Part shown: piece by piece, positions 18,100 through 27,300 of the stretch
Layout of the letters: each line of letters opens with the position of its first letter
Numbering within the stretch: position 1 is the stretch's first letter
Source: Ruthenibacterium lactatiformans
Lineage (GTDB): Bacteria; Bacillota; Clostridia; Oscillospirales; Ruminococcaceae
Assembly: GCF_000949455.1 (NCBI RefSeq)
Contig: NZ_JXXK01000014.1
Span: forward strand, 1-64,000
DNA: 64,000 bases
Direction: 5' to 3'
Notes under the pieces: generated by a model
Databases searched by the model: none
What the model was told of the DNA's origin: nothing
The model's input: the letters and a program-made list of their open reading frames with translations, nothing else
Translations under genes and position numbers: made by a program

Positions 18100-18208
18100 T
18101 CGGATTTCCTTTCTGCGGACGATGCATCAATAAATTATCCGCTCCCGGCCCAAAGGCCGGACAGCGTTTCACGGCGCGCGGGCAGGCCCGCGACGCCGGG
18201 AAAGCGTT

Positions 18209-19650
18209 TCAAACCCCCGCCGTGCCGCCGCGGGGCGGCGCGCCGGACGGAGCCGGCCGCTTGTACAGAGGCAGGCGCACGGTCACCGTCGTGCCGCGTC
18301 CCACCTCGCTTTGGATGTCCACGCTGCCGTCCAGTGCGGTGACGATCTCATCCACCACAGCCAGCCCGATACCGCTTCCGCGCACCGCGCCTTTTCCCTT
18401 AAAAAACTTCACCTTGACGTTTTCCAAATCGTCCGGCGCAATGCCCCGCCCTTCATCCGAGATATTGACGAAAGCGCTGTTGCCGTCGGACAGCACGTCC
18501 ATACGTACAGTGCCGTGGGGCGGAGAATATTTGACGGCGTTGTCCAGAACGTTGATGAACACCTGGCGCAGCCGGGCGGGGTCCGCCATCACCGGCATCG
18601 GCTCTTCGGGTTCGTCATACGCAAGATGCAGGCCCTCCAGCTCCACGCGGCGCTCCACCATGATGGCCGCGTCGCTCACCTCGGCCACCAGGTCCAAAAG
18701 CTGCAGGTCCAGCTTCAGGCCGTTCTGCATACGGGAAAAATCCAGCAGCTCCTCCACCATGCTGTACAGACGGTCCGCCTCGCTGGAAATGACCTGCACG
18801 CCCCGGCGGAAATTTGGGTCGGCCGGGTCACGGATGGCGGCGATGGTCTCCACCCAGCCCTTGATGGAAGTGAGCGGAGTGCGCAGCTCGTGGGAGACCG
18901 AGGAGATGAACTCGTTTTTCATGCGCTCGGTCTTGTCCAGCTCGCCCGCCATATGGTTGATGGTGTCGGACAGCTTGCCGATCTCATCATTATATTTGTT
19001 TTCGATACGCGTGTCCAGATTTCCCTCGGCGATCTTCGCGGCGGTAGCCTCGATCTCTCCGATGGGGCGCACGATACTGCGGATGAAGAACATGCCCGTC
19101 CACACGCTGAACAGCACCACTGCCGTGACCAGCGCCAGGCTGAAAGCCACCAGCGCCGCGATGCTCTGGTCCACCAGCGTGAGGCTGGTGACAAAGCGCA
19201 CGGCCACGATCTCTCCCGCGGCCCGGGGCAGCAGTGTGGTGACGGCCATCACCTTTTCGCCCATGGCCGTGCGGTACACCGCGTGGCCCTCGCCCTTTTC
19301 GCTGGCCAGCGCCTCCAGATAATCCTCTCCGGCCACGCTGTCGTCCGGCGCAAATCCTGTGCTTGTCACCAGAGGCTTTCCAGCAGCGTTCACAAGCATC
19401 AGCTCGAACTTGTCCTTCTCCGTAAATTGCTCCACCATACGGCGCAAAAGCACGCCCTGGCTCTCGCCCGTCTGGGCCGCGCTTGCGTTGAGCTGGGTGA
19501 TGATGGTGCTGGTGCGCGTCGTCATAGCCCGCCGCGCGCCGTCGTAGTAATTGGTGATGGAATAATACAGGAACACGGCCTCCGCCACAAGGCACACAGA
19601 ATGGTGACAAGCAGGCTGCCGCGCACCCAGCGCTTGGTGATGCTGTTCAC
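18209..19650 (-). CDS. Sensor histidine kinase (N-terminus frameshifted)
   Basis: Two-component sensor kinase. The open frame (19597 to 18209) encodes an extracellular sensor region, a membrane segment around residues 148-175, HAMP, HisKA with SSVSHELRTPLTS (phospho-His), and a complete ATPase domain (NVLDNAVKYSP, DEGRGIAPDD, GSGIGLAV). The natural start seems to be GTG 19650, 7 nt after AGAGGGGG, giving MNSITKRWVRGSLLVTIL, but that frame leaves the kinase frame near 19597. Adding one base there would continue with CLVAEAVFLYY and restore the first membrane helix. Either an indel or a sequence error. It follows its response regulator by 40 bp. Confidence 0.85.
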
Positions 19651-19690
19651 ACGGCCGCCCCCTCTGCCCAAAGAAAATACAAAACCAGTG

Positions 19691-20392
19691 CTATGCGTTC
19701 CAGCGGTAGCCGTAGCCCCACACCGTCAGGATATGCTTGGGCGCGCTGGGCTCGTCCTCGATCTTCATGCGCAGACGCCGAATGTTCACGTCCACGATCT
19801 TCACGTCGCCGAAATAGTTTTCGCCCCAGACGCCCTCCAGAATCTTCTCGCGCACCAGCGCCACGCCCGGGTTGGCAAAAAACAGCTCCATGATCTGGAA
19901 CTCCACCTGCGTAAGGTCGATGGGCGTGCCGTTCTTGTACAGCACGCGGCTTTTCTGGTCCAGCACGAATACGCCGGACACCATGCGGCCATCCGGCTCC
20001 GGCGCGGCCGAGGAGGCGCCCTGCCGCCCCACGCGGCGCACCAGCGCTTCCACGCGCGCCAGCAGCTCGCTGACACTGAAAGGCTTTGTCATATAATCGT
20101 CCGCGCCGATGGAGAGGCCTTTGATCTTATCCGTCTCCAGCGTTTTTGCACTGAGCATGATGATGCCGATGGACGCGCTGTCCCTCCGGATGGTCTCACA
20201 CAGGGAAAAACCGTTCATTCCGGGCAGCATGATGTCCAGCACGGCCACGTCGAAGCCCGCCGACGGGCTGAACACCGCCAGAGCCTGCTCGGCGCTGGCA
20301 GCCTCCGTCACCTCGTAGCCGGCGAGGCGCAGGTTGAGCGCAACCACCTCGCGGATGGCGTCTTCGTCTTCCACAACCAGGATCTTTCTCAT
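19691..20392 (-). CDS. OmpR-family response regulator
   Basis: A 233-aa regulator with receiver domain (KILVVEDEDAIRE; phospho-Asp in VAVLDIMLPGMNGF near residue 54; conserved Thr/Ser replaced by MLSAKT; KPFS Lys near 102) and a C-terminal winged helix with LTQVEFQIMELFFANPG and VDVNIRRLRMKIEDE. Start is the second ATG, 20392, 7 nt after GGAGG; the first ATG (20398) is too close. Closest in layout to PhoP/VicR/ResD types. It lies between a lipoprotein gene and its cognate kinase. Confidence 0.93.
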   Translation of the reverse strand: MRKILVVEDEDAIREVVALNLRLAGYEVTEAASAEQALAVFSPSAGFDVAVLDIMLPGMNGFSLCETIRRDSASIGIIMLSAKTLETDKIKGLSIGADDYMTKPFSVSELLARVEALVRRVGRQGASSAAPEPDGRMVSGVFVLDQKSRVLYKNGTPIDLTQVEFQIMELFFANPGVALVREKILEGVWGENYFGDVKIVDVNIRRLRMKIEDEPSAPKHILTVWGYGYRWNA

Positions 20393-20426
20393 GTACATTC
20401 CTCCCGAAGGATGTCTTGAAGCCCGG

Positions 20427-21704
20427 TCATCCCAGCACAGCCACGCCGCGGCGGATCAGGTTCGCCTGTACCGCAGTGCAGCTTTCGCCGAAATACACGA
20501 GCACTTTTTTCTCTGCCAGCTGCGCCGCCTGTGTATAGGTGCCGTTGGCAGCGGCGCGGTCTGCCACGCGCACCGCGCACAGCAGGCTGTTGTCCTCTTT
20601 GGACCGTATCTGCCAATCGCTCTCGGACTGGGCGGATACGGTCATATTATCCTGCCATTCTGTGGGCAGGCGCACAAAATAGTTGTGATCCGCGTCGTAG
20701 ACGCCGAACTGCTGCAGCGGCTGCTCGCACAGGTAGTTCATCCACTCCACGGGATAAAAACGCCGGGCCGACTGCAGCGTAGCGATGCTGGCGCCCACCT
20801 CGGGGATCAGCACCTCGCCCGTGCCCAAAAGGTCCTGGGGCCCCAACGCGGACAGGGTGCGGGAGCGCTGGCTGCGGGCAAATACGTCGCCGCCTTCCTC
20901 TTTGTCCGGATAGGGAAACAGCACGCCGTCTTCCCAACACAGAAGCTGGCTGGCCGCCCCCGAGGACACTGAACCGTCCACAATAAGGCCGCGGGCCGCG
21001 CCGCAGCGGGTCGCGTAAAGAGCGGTGCATTTTTCCAGCCGCTCGTCCAGCTCTACGCCCTGTGCCGCCGTCATGGCGCGCCCGTCCGGCACAAAAAGCT
21101 GCAGGGACAGCCCGCCCGGCTCCGATGTGGCGGCGGCCACCGCCAGCTCCGTACGTCCGCTGCCCGTCAGGTCGCCCAGCAGGTAGGCGTCATAGGGCTG
21201 CTTGCAGGCGGAGTAGATCGTCACGTCCCGGTAGTCGTAGACCTCCAGATACTTGTCCACCAAATTGGCGTTTGCATAGCCCACCACCAGCTGCGTGGAG
21301 CCGCCGAACACCTCGGCCAGCTCCACCTCGGCCACCTCGGTAGACAGGCCCATCACCTCGTAGGCGATGCTCCAGCCGCCGCTGCCGTCCTGCTCCAGCA
21401 CCGAAAGATGCACGTTCTGGCCCTTGCTTTCGGCAGTGTACAGCACTGCGGCCTCCTCGGCGCCGTCGCCGTCCAGGTCCGCAAAGATTACCGGGTCCGG
21501 CTCGGCGCCGCCCCGGGGATATTTCAGCTGAAGGGTCTCGCCCAGATAGGCATTCAGAGCCGTCTGCACGGCGCTCTGCCGTTCGGACGGACGCGGCGCG
21601 CGCAGAAGCTCTTCCACATTTTTGCCGCCCAGGACAATGCCGTCGCAGCTGCACAGCAGCACACAGCACAACAGCGCTGCACACAGGCGCATCCGGTTTC
21701 GCAA
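20427..21704 (-). CDS. Lipoprotein with VCBS/FG-GAP-like repeats, unknown function
   Basis: A 425-aa predicted lipoprotein. Starting at TTG 21704 (7 nt after GGAGGG) it has a short basic segment, a hydrophobic stretch and the lipobox LLCSC, so Cys near residue 20 would be lipidated and the rest exported. Acidic calcium-type loops FADLDGDGAEEAAVLY near 72 and LLGDLTGSGRTELAV near 158 resemble FG-GAP/VCBS blades. The gene leads the operon with the regulator and kinase, 34 bp upstream of the former, so it could be an accessory sensor component; that is inference. Repeat copy B sits immediately upstream. Confidence 0.75.
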   Translation of the reverse strand: MRNRMRLCAALLCCVLLCSCDGIVLGGKNVEELLRAPRPSERQSAVQTALNAYLGETLQLKYPRGGAEPDPVIFADLDGDGAEEAAVLYTAESKGQNVHLSVLEQDGSGGWSIAYEVMGLSTEVAEVELAEVFGGSTQLVVGYANANLVDKYLEVYDYRDVTIYSACKQPYDAYLLGDLTGSGRTELAVAAATSEPGGLSLQLFVPDGRAMTAAQGVELDERLEKCTALYATRCGAARGLIVDGSVSSGAASQLLCWEDGVLFPYPDKEEGGDVFARSQRSRTLSALGPQDLLGTGEVLIPEVGASIATLQSARRFYPVEWMNYLCEQPLQQFGVYDADHNYFVRLPTEWQDNMTVSAQSESDWQIRSKEDNSLLCAVRVADRAAANGTYTQAAQLAEKKVLVYFGESCTAVQANLIRRGVAVLG

Positions 21705-21751
21705 CACAAGACCCTCCCTCCGCGGCAGATCTCCGTTTTTCAGTACAGCAT

Positions 21752-21895
21752 GACGCCGCGCAGCGGCCTCAGCAAAACCGCACCTGCTGCGGTTTTGCAT
21801 GGTCCAATGTTCTCAAAACCCTGTGCGCCAGCACAGGGGCGTGTGCAGCGCACACGCGCAGCCGCGGCAGCGGCGGCTTTAAGGTTATTATATCA
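21752..21895 (-). repeat. Family 1 structured repeat, copy B
   Basis: TATAAT at 21887-21892 with a preceding TGA (extended -10); hairpin AAAACCGCA/TGCGGTTTT at 21774-21796. The outer stem, CTTAAAGCC with GGTTTTGAG on the minus strand, is fully paired only on that strand (two G-U pairs). Inner stems are CTGTGC/GCACAG, GCGTGTGC/GCACACGC and GCCGC/GCGGC. It ends about 50 bp upstream of the lipoprotein start. Confidence 0.75.
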
Positions 21896-21943
21896 CAAAA
21901 ATATGAAGAAACGGTTACAAACAGTATAGCACGCGGCGGGCGA

Positions 21944-22738
21944 TTAAACAAGGTAAATGCCCACGCTCATGGCCAGGATGCCCGCCACCAGTCCCCCCAC
22001 GGTATAGCCGCGCCTGCCGTAGGAAAAGCCCTCGGGTATGAGCTCGCTGATGGATACATAGATCATAATGCCCGCGATGGTCGCGATAAGCCCGTTGAGG
22101 AACAGCGGCGAGATGAAGCTCCGCAGCAAAAAGAACGCCAGCAGCGCACCGGCGGGCTCGGCCAGGCCGGACAGCAGAGCGTAAAGCGCGCCGCGCACCC
22201 GGCTGTTTGTGGCGTAGTATACGGGCACCGAGATAGCGATGCCCTCTGGAATATTGTGCAGTGCAATGGCCAGCGTAAGCGTTGCGCCCAGCGTTGGGCT
22301 GGCGTAGCTTGTAAACAGCGTGAGGATGCCCTCGGGCAGATTGTGCAGCACGATGGCGGCCGTTGTCACCATAGCGCTGCGCAGCGCGCCGGGATTGATG
22401 GCCGGCGTCCCACGCGCCGCATGCCCGTCCGGGCGGGCCGCAAGCTCCTTTTCATCGGGGATGCACCGCTCCAGCAGCAGAGCGATCAGCATTCCCATCA
22501 CGCACAAGCTGGCAGAGGCCAGCGCCGCCGGGAACCGGCCCATGGTATCGGAATAGGTCTCGACGGTATGCGGCAGCATGTCGGAGAGCGACACCGTAAG
22601 CATCACGCCCCCGGCAAACCCCATGGAAAACGCCATCATCCGCGCCCGCGGGCGTTTGAACAGCAGAACCACAAGCCCGCCCAGCCCCGTGGAAAGGCCT
22701 GCAAGCGTCGTGAGTGTGAGCGCGAACAGCATAAACAT
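21944..22738 (-). CDS. ZIP family metal transporter, ZupT-like
   Basis: Inner-membrane uptake transporter for zinc and related divalent metals. The 264-aa protein has about eight hydrophobic segments, the metal-binding VLHNLPEG near residue 130 and ALHNIPEG near 160 (TM4 and TM5), a His-containing hydrophilic loop at about 95-110, and SELIPEG near 228. ATG 22738 is used here; the second Met (22732) has better spacing to GGGG. The flanking TetR gene is on the same strand, 83 bp upstream. Confidence 0.9.
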   Translation of the reverse strand: MFMLFALTLTTLAGLSTGLGGLVVLLFKRPRARMMAFSMGFAGGVMLTVSLSDMLPHTVETYSDTMGRFPAALASASLCVMGMLIALLLERCIPDEKELAARPDGHAARGTPAINPGALRSAMVTTAAIVLHNLPEGILTLFTSYASPTLGATLTLAIALHNIPEGIAISVPVYYATNSRVRGALYALLSGLAEPAGALLAFFLLRSFISPLFLNGLIATIAGIMIYVSISELIPEGFSYGRRGYTVGGLVAGILAMSVGIYLV

Positions 22739-22820
22739 CAGCCCCTTTCCCCATCTATATGCGGGAGCCGTGCCGTTTCAGCACCCGGCGGGAGAGGGGT
22801 TTTCCGGCATGGCGGGGCAG

Positions 22821-23402
22821 TTACAGCAGCGCCGTGACGCCCTTCACCAGCACGCCCTCCACCATGGCTGCCATCTCCCGCGGGGAGATGGGCATCTCTT
22901 TCTCCAGCCAGCACTGCAGCATGCCGATGCAGCCGGATACGATGAAGGAATATACATAATCATAGGTGTCCCGCCCGTTGCTGCGGAACTGCGCGCCCCA
23001 TTCGTCCAGCACGCGCAGGCGCACAATATCCTTGACCTTTTCCAGAAAGGCCATGTCGCCGTTGTGGCACAGCAGCACCAGGCACATGTCCGCATTGTCG
23101 GCCAGCAGCTCAAACATGCTGCACATGGCCGGGCTGGGCGTGGCCGCTGCCAGCACCGACTGCGCCGTCAGGCCGTCCAGCACGCGCTCGAACTCCACCA
23201 GCAGCTCGTCCTCGATGCTGTGCAGAAGCTGGTACACGTCTGTATAATGCAGATAAAACGTACCGCGGTTGATATCGCATTCCTCGCACAGTTCCTTCAC
23301 CGTGATATCCTGAATGCTTTTTTCCCGCATCAGACGCACCAGCCCCTGCCGCAGCTGCCCGCGCGTTTTCCGCACGCGGCGGTCTGTGGTGTTCTCTGCC
23401 AT
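22821..23402 (-). CDS. TetR family transcriptional regulator
   Basis: A 193-aa regulator with the TetR N-terminal helix-turn-helix: LMREKSIQDITVKELCEECDIN then RGTFYLHYTDVYQLL (about 25-58). The C-terminal part matches the fold of TetR members seen with ABC exporters. ATG 23402 follows GGAGGG. It is divergent from the ABC transporter genes at 23605, with a 200-bp AT-rich gap containing the inverted arms TGTGCAA (23452-23458) and TTGCACA (23482-23488). It most likely represses that transporter; inducer unknown. Confidence 0.88.
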   Translation of the reverse strand: MAENTTDRRVRKTRGQLRQGLVRLMREKSIQDITVKELCEECDINRGTFYLHYTDVYQLLHSIEDELLVEFERVLDGLTAQSVLAAATPSPAMCSMFELLADNADMCLVLLCHNGDMAFLEKVKDIVRLRVLDEWGAQFRSNGRDTYDYVYSFIVSGCIGMLQCWLEKEMPISPREMAAMVEGVLVKGVTALL

Positions 23403-23495
23403 GGCCTTTCCCTCCGTGTCATAGAAAGTTTACAAAAAAATCGACAGATGCTGTGCAATGTGTCTATTTTTCCACATAAATTTGCACAATGATGA

Positions 23496-23524
23496 TTGCG
23501 GTTTTTTGTGATTCTTATTATAAT
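23496..23524 (+). promoter_or_regulatory. Promoter of the ABC exporter genes
   Basis: TTGCGG (23496-23501), 17 bp, TATAAT (23519-23524), about 80 bp upstream of the ATPase start. Nearby inverted arms TGTGCAA/TTGCACA are candidate TetR-regulator contacts. Confidence 0.6.
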
Positions 23525-23604
23525 GAAATCATCGAAAATAATCAACACCGCGTTTATTAACGGACAGCCTGTCCCTTAACAAGCGCTGAAGGAGCGTATC
23601 CGTT

Positions 23605-24309
23605 TTGGAGCATTTTGTTACCTTTGACAATGTCTGCAAATATTACCAAATGGGTGAAAACCGCATCGCCGCAGCCGACCATGTCACCTTCCACATCGAA
23701 AAAGGCGAATTCTGCATTATCGTCGGCCCTTCGGGCGCGGGAAAAACCACCGTGCTGAACATGCTGGGCGGTATGGACACCTGCGACGAAGGACATATCT
23801 GGCTGGACGGCAAGGAGGTGAGCGCCTACAATCAGCGGCAGCTCACCGAATACCGCCGGTACGACGTGGGCTTTGTATTCCAGTTCTACAATCTGGTGCA
23901 GAATCTGACGGCGCTGGAAAACGTGGAGCTCGCCAGCGAGATCTGCAAAGAGCCGCTGCCTGCGGCCGAAACGCTGCGCCAGGTGGGGCTGGAGCACCGC
24001 ATGGGCAACTTCCCGGCGCAGCTTTCGGGCGGCGAGCAGCAGCGCGTTTCCATTGCCCGCGCGCTGGCCAAAAACCCAAAAATTCTTCTGTGTGACGAAC
24101 CCACGGGCGCGCTGGACTACAAAACCGGCAAACAGGTGCTGGCCCTGCTGCAGGACACCTGCCGCAGCACGGGGCGCACCGTCATCGTCATCACGCACAA
24201 CTCCGCGCTCACCGCCATGGCCGACCGCGTCATCCGCATCAAAAGCGGGCAGGCCATCTCCAATGTGGTGAACGAACACCCCACCCCGGTGGAAGAGATC
24301 GAGTGGTGA
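23605..24309 (+). CDS. ABC transporter ATP-binding protein (MacB/LolD type)
   Basis: ATPase subunit of a FtsX/MacB-type ABC system. The 234-aa protein has Walker A GPSGAGKTT near residue 42, Q-loop FVFQFYNLV near 92, signature LSGGEQQR near 140, Walker B ILLCDEPTGALD near 160, and the H-loop THNS near 197. The start is TTG 23605, 10 nt after GGAG; no ATG is available before the conserved region. It precedes the large permease by 7 bp, so the two form one exporter. Confidence 0.93.
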   Translation: MEHFVTFDNVCKYYQMGENRIAAADHVTFHIEKGEFCIIVGPSGAGKTTVLNMLGGMDTCDEGHIWLDGKEVSAYNQRQLTEYRRYDVGFVFQFYNLVQNLTALENVELASEICKEPLPAAETLRQVGLEHRMGNFPAQLSGGEQQRVSIARALAKNPKILLCDEPTGALDYKTGKQVLALLQDTCRSTGRTVIVITHNSALTAMADRVIRIKSGQAISNVVNEHPTPVEEIEW

Positions 24310-24316
24310 CGCGGCT

Positions 24317-27300
24317 GTGAAAAAAACATACCGGAAAGTTGTGCTGCGCACCATGAAGGGCACCTTCAGCCGCTTCATCGCCATCGCCGCCATCGTGGCG
24401 CTGGGCGTTGGGCTCCTGTCGGGGCTGATGGCCATGCCCATCGATATGCGCACCACCATCGACGAATACTTTGACCGGCAGAACATGCACGACCTGCGCA
24501 TCGTCAGCCCGCTGGGCCTGACGGACGATGACGTGGCAGCCATCGCCGCCGTGGACGGCGTCGACGAGGTGATGCCCGCCTATATGACGGACATGTTCGT
24601 GGACGCAGGCGAAAAAAAGAACATCGTCACACGCATTCACAGCCTGCCCACGGGCCAAATCGAGGAAAAAGAGCCGGAAAATTATCTGAACCGCCTGGAC
24701 GTGGTGGAGGGCCGCCTGCCCATTCAGCGCAACGAATGTGTGCTGGTGGAAGGAAACGTCATCGACGGAACCGGACCGCTGAGCGTGGGCAATACGCTGA
24801 CCATCGCCGCCACCAACGGCGACGTGAGCGGCACGCTGGCAGATACCGAGTTCAAGATCGTGGGCATCGTGCGCACCAGCTATTATTTCTCGGTGGACCG
24901 GGAAAGCGCCACCATCGGCGACGGCACCGTCGCCCTGAAAATGTACGTGGGCGAAGAGAGCTTTTCCCAGGAGGCTTACAGCGAGATCTTCGCCACTGTG
25001 GCCGGCGCGCAGGCGCTGGACAGCGCCTCGGACGAATACCAGGCCGCAGTGGACGCCGTGGCGGACCGGGTGGAGGCGGTCAGCGGCGCGCGCTGCACCG
25101 CCCGTTACAACGAAGTCAAAACAGATACCGAGCAAAAGCTGGCCGACGCCCGGCAGGAGCTGGAAGACGCCAAGGCAGAGGCTGCGGAAAAGCTGGGCGA
25201 TGCAGAAGAGCAGCTGGACGAAGGGCGCGCGGAGCTGGAGGACGCCCAAGCGCAGCTGGACAGCGCGAAAAACCAGATTGCCAGCGGCGAAAAAGAGCTG
25301 CAGGCCAATAAGGAAAGTCTGCCCGGCACTCTGACACAGAAGCAGCAGGAGCTTGCGGCAGGCCAGGCCGCGCTGATCGACGCCAAAGCGCAGATCGAGG
25401 AAAACGAGGCCCTGCTGAACGACAAAAAGCAAGAGCTGGCCGACGCGAAGGCCCAGCTTGCCGCGGCCAAACAGCTTGTGGAAACACTGGAGCCCACTGT
25501 TGCCGAGGGAGAAGCACGCCTGCCGGAACTGGCGGCCGCGCTGCCCGCACTGCGGGAGGCCGCAGCCGCAGCCCAGGAAACGTATGACGCCGCAGCGGCG
25601 GCGGCGGACCTCTCCGGCAAGCAGGCCGCCTATGAGGCGGCGCAGTCCCGGGCAAACACAGCCAAATCCGAACGCGACGCGGCGCAGGCACAGGTGGACG
25701 CGGGCATGAGCGCCGCAGGCTGCGCCACGGAGGACGAGTGGCTGGCCACGGAGCCGGTTGCCGCCAAGGCCGCCATTGATGCACGGGACGCGGCGCAGGT
25801 GGAGCTGGATACCGCAAACGCGGCACTGAACGCGGCACAGGCCGAATATTCGGCGGCACAGACTGCTGTGGCCCCCGCGAAGGCGGCGCTGGACACCGCC
25901 AACGCGCAGCTGGCGTCGGCGCAGGCTGCCTACGACACGTCCAGCGCGGCGCTCGCCGCAGCGCGCACGCAGTTGGACACCGCAAAAGCACAGATCACCG
26001 AGGCAGAGCCGCAGATCGCAGAGGGAGAAAAGCAATTGGCCGACGGTCAGCAGCAGCTGGCGGCCGCCAAAAAACAGGTCCTGGAGGCGGAAAAGCAGAT
26101 TGCCTCCGGCGAAACGGCCCTGAGCCTGGCCCCCGGCCTGGCCCAGCTCCAGCTGGAGCTGGCACAATCAAAGCTGGATTCCGCCAAGGCGCAGTATGAG
26201 GACGGCCTGGCCCAGCTGGAGGACGGCAAAGCCGAGCTGGAAGACGGCGAGGCGGAATACGAAAAACAGAAAAAAGATGTAGAGCAGCAGCTGGCCGACG
26301 CCGAGGCTGAGATCGCGGACGGGGAGCAGAAGCTGGCGGAGCTGGAAGTTCCGGAATGGATGATTCTGGACCGCACCTCCCACGTGAGCGCGTCCTCTTA
26401 CCTTTCCAATGTGGATAAGCTGGAGGCCATCACCACGGTGTTCCCCATTTTCTTTTTCCTGGTGGCCGCGCTGGTGGCCCTTACCACCATGACGCGCATG
26501 GTGGAGGAAGAACGCCTGCAGATCGGCACACTGAAGGCATTGGGCTACAAGCGGGGACAGATCATGTTCAAATATCTGTTCTATGCCTGGGTGGCCACAC
26601 TGGTGGGCGGCGCCGCCGGCCTTGCCTTCGGCTTTACGGTCATTCCCATCGTCATCTGGAACGCCTACGGCACCATGTATACCATCCCCGGGTTCCGCTG
26701 TCTGTTCCACGCTTCGCTGGCCGTGCTGGGCGTGGGCGCGGCGCTCCTGTGCACCAGCGCCGCCACACTGAACGCCTGCGGCCAGACGCTGAAAGAGTGG
26801 GCCGCACAGCTCCTTTTGCCCAAAGCGCCCAAGGCAGGCAAGCGTATCTTCCTGGAGCGCATCACACCGGTATGGAAGCGCATGAAGTTCACCCACAAGG
26901 TGACGGCGCGCAACCTGTTCCGATACAAAAAGCGCTTTTTCATGACGGTCATCGGCGTGGCTGGCTGTACGGCGCTGCTGGTGACGGGCTTCGGCCTGAA
27001 GGACTCCATCAGCGACATCGTATCCAAACAGTTCGGCAAGGTGTTCACCTATGATTTCCTCGTGACACTGAGCAAAGAGAGCGCCTTGAAGGATGCCGGA
27101 TTCCAGGCGCTGATGGATGCTCCCGAACAGGTCACGAGCTACCTGCCCGTACAGCAGGAGCGCATTTCGCTGGATGTGGACGGCCAGAGCTATGACGTAT
27201 ACCTCTTTGTACCCGAGGATGAAGCACGGCTGGACAATTTTATCGACCTGCATGAACGCAAAAGCGGCGCAGCCGTACCGCTGACAGACGACGGCGTGGT

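Noticed and set aside
25111..26380. Tandem DNA repeats in the coiled-coil part of the permease gene
   Set aside because: The periodicity is at the amino-acid (heptad) level; nucleotide units are not repeated closely enough.
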